Assembly (NCBI RefSeq): GCF_001629735.1
Contig: NZ_CP015224.1
Coordinates: 2,170,001 to 2,234,000 of the forward strand
Source: Lysinibacillus sphaericus
GTDB taxonomy: Bacteria > Bacillota > Bacilli > Bacillales_A > Planococcaceae
Length of the DNA: 64,000 nucleotides
Direction: 5' to 3'
The stretch's first letter is position 1. Each line of letters starts with the position of its first letter. The notes under the pieces are model-generated. The model saw only the letters and a list, made by a program, of their open reading frames with translations. It searched no databases and was not told the DNA's origin. Shown piece by piece: positions 25,566 to 34,380 of this stretch. The translations under genes were made by a program, and so were the position numbers.

Positions 25566-27461
25566 TTACTTAACGGATTCTTGTTTTAAATTACCTGTCT
25601 TCTCATCATAGAATCGAAGAAGGTCTCCATTGATAATGGCGTCGGAATTTTCTAGCTCCATTGTTGCACGATCAGCGTATGGCTGACATGGCTCAACTTC
25701 TATTTCTTCGCCAGTTGATTTATCATAGCAAGCTTCTCCCGCATACACATATTTATCTGTGATAAAGCGTCCATCACGGAACACTACGAAGTTTTCATGC
25801 TCTGGAGAGAATAAATCTGCACCCATTTGCATATCTTTTGACGTTTCAATGCCTAGTAGGTGTAAAATCGTTGGACGTAAATCCATTTGCCCAGCTATTT
25901 CAGTCATTTCTTTCCCATCGTCAGATCCTGGGATATGGATGAATAAAGGTACTTCCTGTAGTAATGCATTATCAAATGGTGTAATTTGATCTTTTCCTAA
26001 ATATTGTGCCATTGCTTTATTATGGTTTTCTGAAATACCGTAGTGGTCACCATACATGACAATAATTGAATTATCATAAACACCTTGATCTTTCAATTGT
26101 TGGAAGAAATCTTTTAAAGCTTCATCCATATAGCGTACTGTTTGGAAGTAGCGATTTAATGTCCCTGAGTTCGAATCATACTCAGGAATCATAATATCTT
26201 CCGGATCCAATGTAAATGGATAGTGGTTCGTTAACGTAATAAGTCTTGAGTAGAATGGTTGCGGCATATCTTTCATTAACGCTGCAGATTGCTCTAAGAA
26301 TGGCGTATCCTTCATTCCCCAGTTCACAGCTTGCCCTTCTTCTACCGTATAAGAATCTATATCGTAGAACTTATTGATTTTTAAAGATTGATACATGATG
26401 TCACGATTCCAGAATGATTTATTATTAGGGTGCATGACATTAGTAAAGTAACCATTTTCCCCAAGGCGCTCTGCCATTGAGTTATACGTATTTCCACCGT
26501 GTGTGAAGAATACTGCTCCACGTCCTAAACCAAACAATGAATTTTCTACAATAAACTCAGAGTCAGATGTTTTTCCTAGACCTGTTTGGTGGTAGAAGTT
26601 ACTGAAATAATACGTATCTTTATCTTTTGTTAAAGAGTTTAAGAATGGCGTAACTTCATGTCCATTCATATCATTGTTAATAACAAAGTTTTGTAAAGAC
26701 TCCATAGACACAACAATTAAGTTGCGACCTTTATACTTCCCAAACATTTCTGGGTTAACTGCTGCCTGATTAGAGCGAACATAGTTGTTTACTTCAACTA
26801 ATTCACTACCGTCCGCTAGCGCACGTTGGGCAGATGATTTTGTTTGAATATAAATATCATACAGATGGTAATTGTACGTACCAATATTTTTTACAAGTAA
26901 TTCGCGGTCAAAACTACGTGTTAATAATTGTGGACGCTCTGTTTCAGCTAAACCTAAGTTTAAGAATGACATAGCGATTGCCAGCACAAAAAATGCACGA
27001 CGGAATTCCACATTTACTTTAAACGAATTTTTCATTTTTGGTATAAATTTATTTGCTAAGATTAAAATAAGTACATCAACAAAATACAATACATCCCAAG
27101 GCTCTACAATGGCTGCTACTGAAGTTCCTAAGTCACTAAAGTTACTTGTTTGGAATAATACCGGTAGTGTTATAAAATCATTATAAAAACGATAGAACGC
27201 TACATTTCCGTAAAGGACTATTGATAAAATAATGCTGACTGTAATTAAATAACGATTTCTAGCTTTTGCTGATTTAAAGAAAAGTGCTAAACCATACGTA
27301 AATAGCAAGAAACTTAATGGGTTAATAAACAAAATAAATTGTTGCATTGCATTTTCAATTTTCATCTCAAAGCTCGTGTGGTAAACAATGACCGTTTTGA
27401 TCCAAGTTGCTATAATTGCTAGTATCATAAATGAATGTTTAGGCCACTTTATTGATCTCAT
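25566..27461 (-). CDS. ltaS: Lipoteichoic acid synthase (LtaS family)
   Basis: It polymerises glycerol phosphate from phosphatidylglycerol onto the lipoteichoic acid anchor, outside the membrane. The start is ATG 27461, 9 nt after GGGAGG. Five N-terminal helices span ~10-180. A signal-peptidase-like ALA-D site sits near 216, matching the LtaS processing site. The extracellular sulfatase-fold domain has the catalytic Thr at ~298 (GLGKTSDSEF), the first metal site VVSMES (~253) and MYGDHYG. The 631 residues fit the family. It is transcribed alone. Confidence 0.94.
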   Translation of the reverse strand: MRSIKWPKHSFMILAIIATWIKTVIVYHTSFEMKIENAMQQFILFINPLSFLLFTYGLALFFKSAKARNRYLITVSIILSIVLYGNVAFYRFYNDFITLPVLFQTSNFSDLGTSVAAIVEPWDVLYFVDVLILILANKFIPKMKNSFKVNVEFRRAFFVLAIAMSFLNLGLAETERPQLLTRSFDRELLVKNIGTYNYHLYDIYIQTKSSAQRALADGSELVEVNNYVRSNQAAVNPEMFGKYKGRNLIVVSMESLQNFVINNDMNGHEVTPFLNSLTKDKDTYYFSNFYHQTGLGKTSDSEFIVENSLFGLGRGAVFFTHGGNTYNSMAERLGENGYFTNVMHPNNKSFWNRDIMYQSLKINKFYDIDSYTVEEGQAVNWGMKDTPFLEQSAALMKDMPQPFYSRLITLTNHYPFTLDPEDIMIPEYDSNSGTLNRYFQTVRYMDEALKDFFQQLKDQGVYDNSIIVMYGDHYGISENHNKAMAQYLGKDQITPFDNALLQEVPLFIHIPGSDDGKEMTEIAGQMDLRPTILHLLGIETSKDMQMGADLFSPEHENFVVFRDGRFITDKYVYAGEACYDKSTGEEIEVEPCQPYADRATMELENSDAIINGDLLRFYDEKTGNLKQESVK

Positions 27462-27653
27462 TCCTAACATCCTCCCTACTTCCTTACAAAAAAATAATAA
27501 TTTTTTACATTTTGTTACTGAAACAAAATATATCTTAATCCTTTTTTTACAGATAATCAACACATATCTTTTAGAAATTTTACTCTCCTTGCTCGTATAT
27601 GCACCAGATATCTATATATACGTTTTACATTGTAAAAAGTTTCGTAAAAACAT

Positions 27654-27680
27654 AAAAACAGCGGAAACCCACTGTTTTTA
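27654..27680 (-). terminator. Terminator after yqgN-yqgQ
   Basis: AAAACAG pairs with CTGTTTTT over a 10-13 nt loop and is followed by T-rich sequence on the minus strand, 60 nt after the yqgQ stop. The rest of the 27462-27740 gap is AT-rich with no gene. Confidence 0.6.
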
Positions 27681-27740
27681 AGAATATTACATACATGTTA
27701 CATTAATTTTACAATACCCCATTACATTATATTTCAAACG

Positions 27741-27950
27741 TTACTTTTTATTCTCTTCCATACGAAGTCTTGTCGTTTCTTGTCGAATTAGTAATAATGC
27801 CATTTGGTAATCTTTTATGTCTAGTACATTCGCTTTATAGAGCTCTTTTATTTCATCCTCCATTAACATCAAATCGCCAATAGGGTCCCTTGTATAAATA
27901 TAAGTACCATAGGTTTTCAAGAGTTCATAAATATCTAACATTTTATCCAT
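27741..27950 (-). CDS. yqgQ: YqgQ family protein (DUF910)
   Basis: The 69-residue helical protein has the DUF910 pattern (YELLKTYGTYIYTRDPIGDL, ELYKANVLDIKDYQMALLLI). It overlaps the 5-formyl-THF cyclo-ligase gene by 8 nt, as the yqgQ family usually lies in this neighbourhood. Function is unknown. Confidence 0.88.
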   Translation of the reverse strand: MDKMLDIYELLKTYGTYIYTRDPIGDLMLMEDEIKELYKANVLDIKDYQMALLLIRQETTRLRMEENKK

Positions 27951-28536
27951 TTTCGCTCGCTCCTCGATGTGCTAGACAGTCAATGCGTTCTGTCGGTGTC
28001 ACTATGATGTCTACAGGGCAATCATGTTCTTCCATAGGAACACGATTAACGATCTGCTCGTCAAAAAGTAATGACATCAATTTACCCTTTTTATAGTTTA
28101 ATACATAGCGATCATAATAACCACCGCCATATCCTATTCGATAGCCTAATCGATCAAAAACAACTCCTGGTACCAAGATAATATCCATCTCATTTGCGTC
28201 AACTAACTCACATCGTTCGGGAATAGGCTCACGCAAATGCATATATACTGTTTCAAGCTGAGCAAACGATTCAATGGCGTAAAATGTCATTTCTCTTGTT
28301 TTGGGGTGGCACTTTGGCACAGCGACCTTTTTCCCAAGCTGCCAAAGTTCTTCAATTAAAAGAATTGTGTCGACTTCTGGCTGATTTGAAATGGTAATGC
28401 CGATCGTATTTGCTTCTATTATATATGGTTCCTGTAGCACCCTTTGCACTACAGCTTTAGATTGTCTGCGATAAACTTCTTCATTTATCATCGCAAGTGT
28501 TTCTCGTACCTTGTTTCGTAATGTTGTTTTATCCAT
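27943..28536 (-). CDS. yqgN: 5-formyltetrahydrofolate cyclo-ligase
   Basis: It converts 5-formyl-THF to 5,10-methenyl-THF with ATP. The 197-residue protein carries the family signature near the end: GYRIGYGGGYYDRYV (~145-159) with the following LLFDEQIV. It fits with the one-carbon gcv operon elsewhere in the window but is not co-transcribed with it. It overlaps yqgQ by 8 nt. The start ATG has an AGGAGGTAG site. Confidence 0.93.
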   Translation of the reverse strand: MDKTTLRNKVRETLAMINEEVYRRQSKAVVQRVLQEPYIIEANTIGITISNQPEVDTILLIEELWQLGKKVAVPKCHPKTREMTFYAIESFAQLETVYMHLREPIPERCELVDANEMDIILVPGVVFDRLGYRIGYGGGYYDRYVLNYKKGKLMSLLFDEQIVNRVPMEEHDCPVDIIVTPTERIDCLAHRGASENG

Positions 28537-28585
28537 GCGGGCTACCTCCTATATAGTAAAACCTCAATCATTCATAAAATGTAGA

Positions 28586-28613
28586 AAGCCAAAACCACTT
28601 GTGGTTTTGGCTT
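28586..28613 (-). terminator. Stem-loop after rpmG
   Basis: AAGCCAAAACCAC pairs perfectly with GTGGTTTTGGCTT over 2 nt. The T-run after it on the minus strand is short, so this is a moderate terminator. Confidence 0.65.
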
Positions 28614-28622
28614 AATGAGCAA

Positions 28623-28772
28623 TTACTTAGTTTCACGGTGAAGAGTGTATTTCTTCTCGCGAGAGCAATATTTTTTAAGTTCAAGACGCTCTGGATTGTT
28701 ACGCTTGTTCTTTTTAGAAATGTAGTTACGTTCGCCGCAATCTGTGCAAGCTAAAGTAATGTTTACGCGCAT
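28623..28772 (-). CDS. rpmG: 50S ribosomal protein L33
   Basis: The 49-residue protein reads [20 protein letters not shown] and ends [10 protein letters not shown], a standard L33. It keeps the first zinc pair (CTDC) but only one cysteine of the second (KYCSRE), so it is intermediate between zinc-binding (C+) and zinc-free (C-) forms. It has a GGGAGGG site; a second ATG lies one codon upstream. Confidence 0.95.
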   Translation of the reverse strand: MRVNITLACTDCGERNYISKKNKRNNPERLELKKYCSREKKYTLHRETK

Positions 28773-28931
28773 CATTAACCCTCCCACTCTATATCAAGAA
28801 TTTAAATTTGAGCATGATTTATACGACTAACCTATTATAACACAAACTGAAAAAAAATCTACCTTCATTTCATATTAAGTTTGCATATGGTAAAATATCT
28901 TATAATTACATACTACAACGAGGTGAAACTA

Positions 28932-29381
28932 TTGGATTTATCCATCATACTAATGATTTTTGGGATTCTTTTGATGATAGTATCGTTCTTTTTCAAAAAT
29001 AGCTCGAAAAAAGTCGAGAAAGATGTCGAAGAATTATCTATCTCCATTTTCCAAGAAACGAATAATTTAAAGCGCCGTTTAAAAATTGTAGAGGAAGAGC
29101 TACTATTAGAGCCAGAGTTTCAAGTAAAATCAAACTCAACACCTAAACCTAATCCTAGCGTCCAAAGTCCTAAAGTACAACAAGTCATGCAAGCCGTCCA
29201 ACAAGCGGCACAAGCTTCAAAAGTTGCGCCTAATCCATCACAAGTAAAGCCGATTCATCAAATAATTGTAAGTCAGGTGCTCGAATTGAATAAACAAGGA
29301 CTTTCAGTAGGCGATATTAGTATCCGCTCAAATTTAACAGAAGAACAAGTTCGTCAAGTGATTGCAAATGGGGGGCGTTAA
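28932..29381 (+). CDS. Membrane-anchored coiled-coil protein with C-terminal HTH-like end
   Basis: I place the start at TTG 28932, 7 nt after GAGGTG, giving 149 residues. One transmembrane helix (~4-21) is followed by a charged coiled coil (~25-60), a Pro/Gln-rich linker (~65-110) and a C-terminal helical block (LELNKQGLSVGDISIRSNLT, then EEQVRQVI) that resembles a DUF6115/SwrB-type ending. I do not recognise it firmly. It is followed after 3 nt by the next gene, so the two are coupled. Confidence 0.7.
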   Translation: MDLSIILMIFGILLMIVSFFFKNSSKKVEKDVEELSISIFQETNNLKRRLKIVEEELLLEPEFQVKSNSTPKPNPSVQSPKVQQVMQAVQQAAQASKVAPNPSQVKPIHQIIVSQVLELNKQGLSVGDISIRSNLTEEQVRQVIANGGR

Positions 29382-29384
29382 TGT

Positions 29385-29870
29385 ATGAATACGTCTTCCA
29401 TTCGCTCATTTGGCCTAGCCATTTTTCTAGTCGGTGCCTTACTTGCTCTTGCAAGTCGATTTGATGTGAACATTGGACTACCTGAAAAAGATTCTTCCAA
29501 CCAACAGCAAGTTGAAGAGCTACAAAATAAGCTTCATCAGGCCAATCAAGAAATTGCTACGCTGAAAAAACAAGTCAAACAAGTACATACTACTGAAGAA
29601 ACTACTACTGCTGTTTCTTCAGAACCATCTGTTAAAGAAGATACAAATGCGGATGGTACAACAATGACATTGCAAATATATAGTGGAATTACACCATATA
29701 TTGTCGCCCAAAAGCTTGAAGACGGTGGTATTATTTCTAATAGCGTTGAAATGGAGTTACTACTCGCAAACGCAAAATATGCACGAAGCTTACAAATTGG
29801 ATCCTATGAAGTAAATTCCTCCATGTCTTTAGAGGAAATTGCGAAATTAATTACAGGTAAAAAACAATAA
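29385..29870 (+). CDS. Membrane-anchored protein with MltG/YceG-like N-terminal domain only
   Basis: The 161-residue protein has an N-terminal transmembrane helix (~8-24), a coiled coil (~40-68), a Thr/Ser-rich linker and a C-terminal domain (~98-161). That domain (SGITPYIVAQKLEDGGIISN, LQIGSYEVNSSMSLEEIAKL) matches the LysM-like domain that precedes the catalytic part of MltG endolytic transglycosylases. The catalytic part is absent. It might be a wall-binding or regulatory relative. It lies 3 nt after the preceding gene and before a strong terminator. Confidence 0.75.
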   Translation: MNTSSIRSFGLAIFLVGALLALASRFDVNIGLPEKDSSNQQQVEELQNKLHQANQEIATLKKQVKQVHTTEETTTAVSSEPSVKEDTNADGTTMTLQIYSGITPYIVAQKLEDGGIISNSVEMELLLANAKYARSLQIGSYEVNSSMSLEEIAKLITGKKQ

Positions 29871-29872
29871 AG

Positions 29873-29917
29873 AAAAGCTGTCGCTAGATCCAAATTAGGA
29901 GGCGACAGCTTTTTTTA
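29873..29917. terminator. Bidirectional terminator, plus-strand pair / trpG
   Basis: AAAGCTGTCGC pairs with GCGACAGCTTTTTTT; T-runs lie on both sides between convergent genes. Confidence 0.9.
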
Positions 29918-29918
29918 T

Positions 29919-30491
29919 TTAAGCAATACTTTCAAAGAAGGCTTGCATCATTCTACTTCCCTCTTTTGTACCGATAGATTCAGGATGAAATTGCAAACCG
30001 TAAAGAGGATATTTTTTGTGTTGTATAGCCATAATCTCCTCGTCATCACCTGCTGTTGCGATAATGTGAAAATCACTGTGTAATGAAGGTTCTTCAATAA
30101 CGAGAGAGTGGTAGCGCATTACTTGAATATCTCCATCTAATTGTGCAAACAAACCCGTTTGTTCATATTGTAGATGTGACAGCTTGCCATGCATGATGGT
30201 TTGAGCCTGCACGATGTTTGCTCCAAATGCGTACCCAATGGATTGATGTCCAAGACAAATCCCTAATATAGGAAATTTTCGATATAGCTCCTTAATAACA
30301 TTAACTGTAATACCTGCTTCCGCTGGTGTTCCTGGTCCGGGAGATAAAACAATAGCTTCCGGTGACATTTTTTGAATTTCTTCTATTGTAATAGCATCAT
30401 TCCTCACAACTTTAACGTTTTTCCCAAGCATGCTTATTTGTTGAAATAGATTGTAGGTAAAGGAATCATAATTATCAATTAATAAAATCAT
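29919..30491 (-). CDS. trpG: Anthranilate/aminodeoxychorismate synthase glutaminase subunit
   Basis: It is a class I glutamine amidotransferase that supplies ammonia to the partner synthase. The catalytic Cys is in GICLGHQ (~78-84), and His/Glu in FHPES (~168-172); the oxyanion strand is LSPGPGTP (~50-57). At 190 residues it is normal size. It overlaps trpE by 4 nt. In Bacillus the single TrpG-type protein serves both anthranilate and p-aminobenzoate synthesis, which may apply here. It is under the Trp T-box. Confidence 0.92.
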   Translation of the reverse strand: MILLIDNYDSFTYNLFQQISMLGKNVKVVRNDAITIEEIQKMSPEAIVLSPGPGTPAEAGITVNVIKELYRKFPILGICLGHQSIGYAFGANIVQAQTIMHGKLSHLQYEQTGLFAQLDGDIQVMRYHSLVIEEPSLHSDFHIIATAGDDEEIMAIQHKKYPLYGLQFHPESIGTKEGSRMMQAFFESIA

Positions 30492-31873
30492 TTTTTTACC
30501 TCCAATAGTGCTCGAGCTTTATTCAGCGTTTCCTCATATTCAGATAATGGAACAGAGTCGTGAACAATACCTGCACCTGCCTGTACATGAGCTTTCCCAT
30601 CTTTAATAATCATGGTACGAATAGCAAGGGCTAAATCCATATCACCTGTCGTAGATATATACCCAACAGCTCCTGCATAGACGCCACGCTTTACAGGCTC
30701 TAATTCATTTATAAGCTGCATCGCACGAATCTTTGGTGCTCCTGACACTGTGCCCGCAGGTAAACAAGCACGAAGGACATCCAAAACTTGGAGGTCGTCA
30801 CGTAGGTCTGCTAATACCTCAGATACAATATGCATGACATATTTATAGCGTTCAATATGCATGAATTTCATCAGCCTTACAGACCCCACCTTTGCAATGC
30901 GACCAAGATCATTGCGACCTAAATCCACGAGCATACGATGTTCTGCCACTTCTTTTTCATCCTCCAATAGCGCATTGGCAATGGCTTCATCCTGCTCCTT
31001 TGTCACACCACGCGGCTTGGTACCAGCGATTGGATTTGTCGTCACCTGCCGATTTTTAACTTTTACAAGGCTTTCTGGAGATGTTCCTAAAATAATATAG
31101 GACCCATAATCCATGTAGAACATATATGGAGAGGGATTGGAGGTCCGTAATTGTCGGTATAGCGCAAAAGGTGAGCCTGTAAACGAGGCTGAGAACCGTT
31201 GGGATAGCACTATTTGGAAAATATCCCCTTTCAAAATATGTTGCTTCGCACGCTCCACTAAAGCGACAAATTGCTCCTTCGAAATCATTGGCTTAAAATC
31301 AAGACTATCTACTTTGAGGGCAGCAAAAGCTGTCCCCTTGTATAGCTGCTGCTCCATCTTTGAAATAGATGCTTTCATCTCTTCGAAGGAACGCCCTTCT
31401 CTAAATAAATCTATTGAAGCCAATGTAATTTTCTGTGTCATATGATCAAATACAATAAATGTGTCATAGAAAAAAACATGGACATCAGGCATGGCTAATT
31501 CATCCTGTAAATATTCACCGATTTTTTCTGTATAAAAAGCTGTTTCATATCCAAAGAAACCGATGGCGCCTCCAAAAAAATGGAATGGATACGTTTCTTC
31601 ATGGAACGGCATCACTCGCTTTAAATAATCGAGTACATTCCCATTCGATTTTTCCTTTTCCAGTCCTTTAATAAAGGTATACCCCTCATTATTTCCTTTT
31701 AATTCAGCCACTGGATCAACTGCAATAAAGGAGTAGCGTCCACTTTCCTCATGCTTGGCTGACGATTCGAACAGCATTTTATGCTGCCCCTTCAATGATT
31801 GATAGACAGAGATAGGGGTCATCATATCACCCTGTAATACTTTCATGGCATACTTTCTCATCTCAACTGTCAT
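30488..31873 (-). CDS. trpE: Anthranilate synthase component I
   Basis: It converts chorismate and ammonia to anthranilate, the first step of tryptophan synthesis. I choose ATG 31873 behind AGAAGGAGAG; a longer frame runs into the T-box. The 461-residue protein has LTPIS-like MTPISVYQ and LFES(S), near the Trp feedback-binding site of TrpE, and the chorismate-binding C-terminal half (TSPE, GTKPRG, EHRMLVDLGRND, VSGAPKIRAM, AGAGIV). A PabB role cannot be excluded by sequence, but the Trp specifier in its leader argues for TrpE. trpDCFBA are not next to it. Confidence 0.92.
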   Translation of the reverse strand: MTVEMRKYAMKVLQGDMMTPISVYQSLKGQHKMLFESSAKHEESGRYSFIAVDPVAELKGNNEGYTFIKGLEKEKSNGNVLDYLKRVMPFHEETYPFHFFGGAIGFFGYETAFYTEKIGEYLQDELAMPDVHVFFYDTFIVFDHMTQKITLASIDLFREGRSFEEMKASISKMEQQLYKGTAFAALKVDSLDFKPMISKEQFVALVERAKQHILKGDIFQIVLSQRFSASFTGSPFALYRQLRTSNPSPYMFYMDYGSYIILGTSPESLVKVKNRQVTTNPIAGTKPRGVTKEQDEAIANALLEDEKEVAEHRMLVDLGRNDLGRIAKVGSVRLMKFMHIERYKYVMHIVSEVLADLRDDLQVLDVLRACLPAGTVSGAPKIRAMQLINELEPVKRGVYAGAVGYISTTGDMDLALAIRTMIIKDGKAHVQAGAGIVHDSVPLSEYEETLNKARALLEVKK

Positions 31874-31922
31874 TCTCTTCTCTCCTTCTCTAAGCTCTGC
31901 TCTTCTACACCAAAATCCATAT

Positions 31923-32150
31923 AAAAAGGCCTTTCCATCACAAAAGGACGGAAAAGCCGTGGTGCCACCTTCATTGGTCAATAAAAAGACCCTCTCTAAG
32001 CCTTATAACGTAGGCATACGCTAATCCATACTAGTAGTTCAGAATTAGAGCTCCGAAGTCCATTCACTATTTATTTGTACTAGTTTCCACCAACCACTAG
32101 CTCTCTATGACAAATACTAATAGCTACTACTCTTCATCAACGCTGATTAC
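31923..32150 (-). promoter_or_regulatory. T-box leader with Trp specifier
   Basis: The T-box sequence AAGGTGGCACCACGG lies at 31958-31972 and the terminator stem at 31923-31958 (GGCTTTTCCGTC with GATGGAAAGGCC, then TTTTTAT). Stem I has ATAGAGAGC and the specifier loop GTGAATGGACTTC with TGG at 32060-32062, the Trp codon. Uncharged tRNA-Trp should raise trpE-trpG transcription. Confidence 0.95.
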
Positions 32151-32158
32151 TAGGTTAT

Positions 32159-32187
32159 ATTGTAATGCAAACTATCTTACAATTCAA
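32159..32187 (-). promoter_or_regulatory. Promoter of trpE-trpG, touching the mscS stop codon
   Basis: TTGAAT (32182-32187) and TACAAT (32159-32164) are 17 nt apart on the minus strand, directly after the mscS stop. Confidence 0.75.
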
Positions 32188-32188
32188 T

Positions 32189-33259
32189 TTATTTTTTCTT
32201 TCTCGGTCCTTCATCGTCCTCTGGGGCTGCTAAAGTAATTGATAGCTCCTCCACAATTTGGCGAATGGCAAAGAAAATTTCCTGGCGTACCTCTAGCATG
32301 ACTGCTGTATCGTTCGTAGCAACGAAGAAGCGAATAAGCACACGATACCTGTCATAATGAAATTCATCAATATAAACATGGATCATGTCTTTCTCTGTGT
32401 TAGCATGTAAATAAATTTCCTTATGAATAGCTGTTAAGGCACTGCGTATTGTGTCTTCTTCATTTGTAGCAGCTACATATAAATATTGCTCACATTTACG
32501 CTTCTCTCGTCTCGATAAGTTGTAAATGGGACGATTAACCAAATAAGAGTTTGGCACATAGACAAGGCCTTTGTCTCCTGTTTGAATTAAGGTACTGCGA
32601 AGATTAATATCTTCAATCGTCCCTTCGATTTTTTGATCTTCGGTCGCAATCCAATCGCCAATTTGAAATGGATTATCAAGTGCCACGGACATACCACCAA
32701 ACACATGGGCTAACGTATCTCGAATTCCAAAAGCAATCGCTACTCCCGTTAAACCAATCCCTGTTAAAAAGCCATTCAGATTAAAGTTCCAAAATGATGC
32801 GATGGTAAACATGGCAAAAATCATAATGAGTACTTTACCAATTCGTAGGAAAAAAGGTAATAGTACATTTTGGTCCTCTTCGCTAGTTAATTGAAGTGGC
32901 TGCTTTGTATAGAAATTTAAAACGTCATATACGCCCTTAAAAGCAAAAAACACCATAATAGACAATACAAAATTTTTCGTTGATTTATGCGTAAATAAAG
33001 GAACTTCTATTAAATAAGATAAGCTAAGCACAATGACTGCTGTCATAAATGCATAGCCAATGGCTTTACTAAATTGTGCAAGCACATTGGCTTGGAAATT
33101 TCGGTGGCGATTTCTTAAAAAGATGACCAGGCGATTAATGATCTTTTTTATGATAAATCGTTGAATCAGCCAACCAACTATACAAATAATAATCGCTACT
33201 AAGACATCCATCCAAGTTGGGACTGTAAATTTAGGTATAATCCAATGTAATGAATCCAT
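32189..33259 (-). CDS. Small-conductance mechanosensitive channel (MscS family)
   Basis: The 356-residue protein has four or five membrane helices (~18-38, 62-85, 92-108, 135-160, 165-185). The pore helix and following beta domain are typical (GVAIAFGIRDTLAHVFGGMS, FQIGDWI, VPNSYLVNRPIYN). It opens under membrane tension to release solutes after hypo-osmotic shock. The tail is Lys-rich (EGPRKKK). It is larger than E. coli MscS (286) because of added N-terminal helices. No symbol is given because several paralogues exist in this group. Confidence 0.9.
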   Translation of the reverse strand: MDSLHWIIPKFTVPTWMDVLVAIIICIVGWLIQRFIIKKIINRLVIFLRNRHRNFQANVLAQFSKAIGYAFMTAVIVLSLSYLIEVPLFTHKSTKNFVLSIMVFFAFKGVYDVLNFYTKQPLQLTSEEDQNVLLPFFLRIGKVLIMIFAMFTIASFWNFNLNGFLTGIGLTGVAIAFGIRDTLAHVFGGMSVALDNPFQIGDWIATEDQKIEGTIEDINLRSTLIQTGDKGLVYVPNSYLVNRPIYNLSRREKRKCEQYLYVAATNEEDTIRSALTAIHKEIYLHANTEKDMIHVYIDEFHYDRYRVLIRFFVATNDTAVMLEVRQEIFFAIRQIVEELSITLAAPEDDEGPRKKK

Positions 33260-33294
33260 GTATATCTCCTTTTAGTACCTATGTATCTCCAATA

Positions 33295-33330
33295 AAAAGG
33301 AGCTGACCTTCCGTAAAGGTTAGCCCCTTT
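33295..33330 (-). terminator. Terminator of the VWA-like gene
   Basis: GGGGCTAACCTT pairs with AAGGTCAGCTCC over a short loop and is followed by TTTTTATT on the minus strand. Confidence 0.88.
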
Positions 33331-33333
33331 CTG

Positions 33334-34206
33334 TTATTGTATGGCATCATCCGCAAAGAAAGCCTTATTGGCAAACCAAAATTGTTGTTCATTAAAATTA
33401 TCTTCATGCATTGCAATGACCGAAAATTCAGCAAGGTATTTTCGTTTCATTTCCTCCAGCATCACTTTGGCTTGCTTACTGACGAGATGCTGTCCATCTA
33501 TAGGAGTGCCCTCTGTAAATATAATGACTTCTGCTTCGGTGACTAGTTGATTTTCATGCAATATTGATCTGACAAACTGTAGAACAGGCAAAAGCTCAGC
33601 TTCTCCTTTAGCTTTATATTCAATAAAGCTCTTAAAATCAGCTAAATTTAAATGACCATTTTCAAAGCGATAGTGAACATTGATTTGCCGGTCATATGGG
33701 ATGATATATAAATCGCGATTTTCGCGATGGGCATTCATAAATAACGGTAAAATCATGCTTTTACATAGCTCTGAATAAGCTTCCATCCCTGTCGTCTGCT
33801 CTAAACAAATAATTATGGGCCCAGGATCCTGTTTGTAGTCGTGAAAGGGTATATAAAACACATTGCCATTTTTTGTTGTTTGCTGTTTGAGCTTTTGACG
33901 TCTTAGCTCTGACCATTTCCGTTCGTAATACAAACGCTGCTCCTTGCCATTAGCCAGTCTCTCAGCCTTTTCGATAGCGGGAATATTTTCACGAACCTCA
34001 TGCAGAATGTCTGCTAATTCTAATGCAAATGCTGCCATTTTTCGTAATGGTTCACTCTTTAAAAAATAGTCAATAAAATAATGTTGTTCCCTGCTGCTTA
34101 ATTCCTCAAGATGTAAGTTTTCATAGAGAAAACGTAAATAATTACGTTGTTCTAGTGACATATCTTGATTAAACTTTTCTATGAGTGATTCTATCGCGTC
34201 TTTCAC
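33334..34206 (-). CDS. VWA-like domain protein with degenerate metal site
   Basis: I choose GTG 34206, after an AGGAGGTG site, giving 290 residues. The first ~130 residues are helical. The C-terminal half has the alternating alpha/beta pattern of a von Willebrand A domain: a strand IIICLEQTTGME where active MIDAS sites have D-x-S-x-S, then DLYIIPYD and VIIFTEGTP. The aspartate and serines are replaced (L-E-Q-T-T-G), so metal binding is doubtful. The layout recalls cytosolic VWA proteins paired with MoxR ATPases, but no ATPase gene is adjacent. Confidence 0.65.
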   Translation of the reverse strand: MKDAIESLIEKFNQDMSLEQRNYLRFLYENLHLEELSSREQHYFIDYFLKSEPLRKMAAFALELADILHEVRENIPAIEKAERLANGKEQRLYYERKWSELRRQKLKQQTTKNGNVFYIPFHDYKQDPGPIIICLEQTTGMEAYSELCKSMILPLFMNAHRENRDLYIIPYDRQINVHYRFENGHLNLADFKSFIEYKAKGEAELLPVLQFVRSILHENQLVTEAEVIIFTEGTPIDGQHLVSKQAKVMLEEMKRKYLAEFSVIAMHEDNFNEQQFWFANKAFFADDAIQ

Positions 34207-34351
34207 GAAGCAGCACCTCCTAAGCACCACGTTTTTTTGGATATTGTCTATAGTATAACCAAAAAATTTTTTTGACAATACAAAACGCTCGCTATATAGA
34301 CGCCACATAAAAACACAATGTTGCTGCTTCTCATTATTTTTTTCAAATGAA

Positions 34352-34378
34352 AAGAAGAGCTAGCAAATAGCTCTTCTT
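34352..34378 (-). terminator. Terminator of the pst-phoU operon
   Basis: AAGAAGAGCTA pairs with TAGCTCTTCTT over 5 nt and is followed by TTCATTTG on the minus strand, right after the phoU stop. Confidence 0.8.
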
Positions 34379-34380
34379 CT

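Noticed and set aside
27388..27681. 97-codon plus-strand frame over the ltaS start and its upstream gap
   Set aside because: It is antisense to the ltaS 5' end and runs into a non-coding AT-rich gap; no ribosome site or family.
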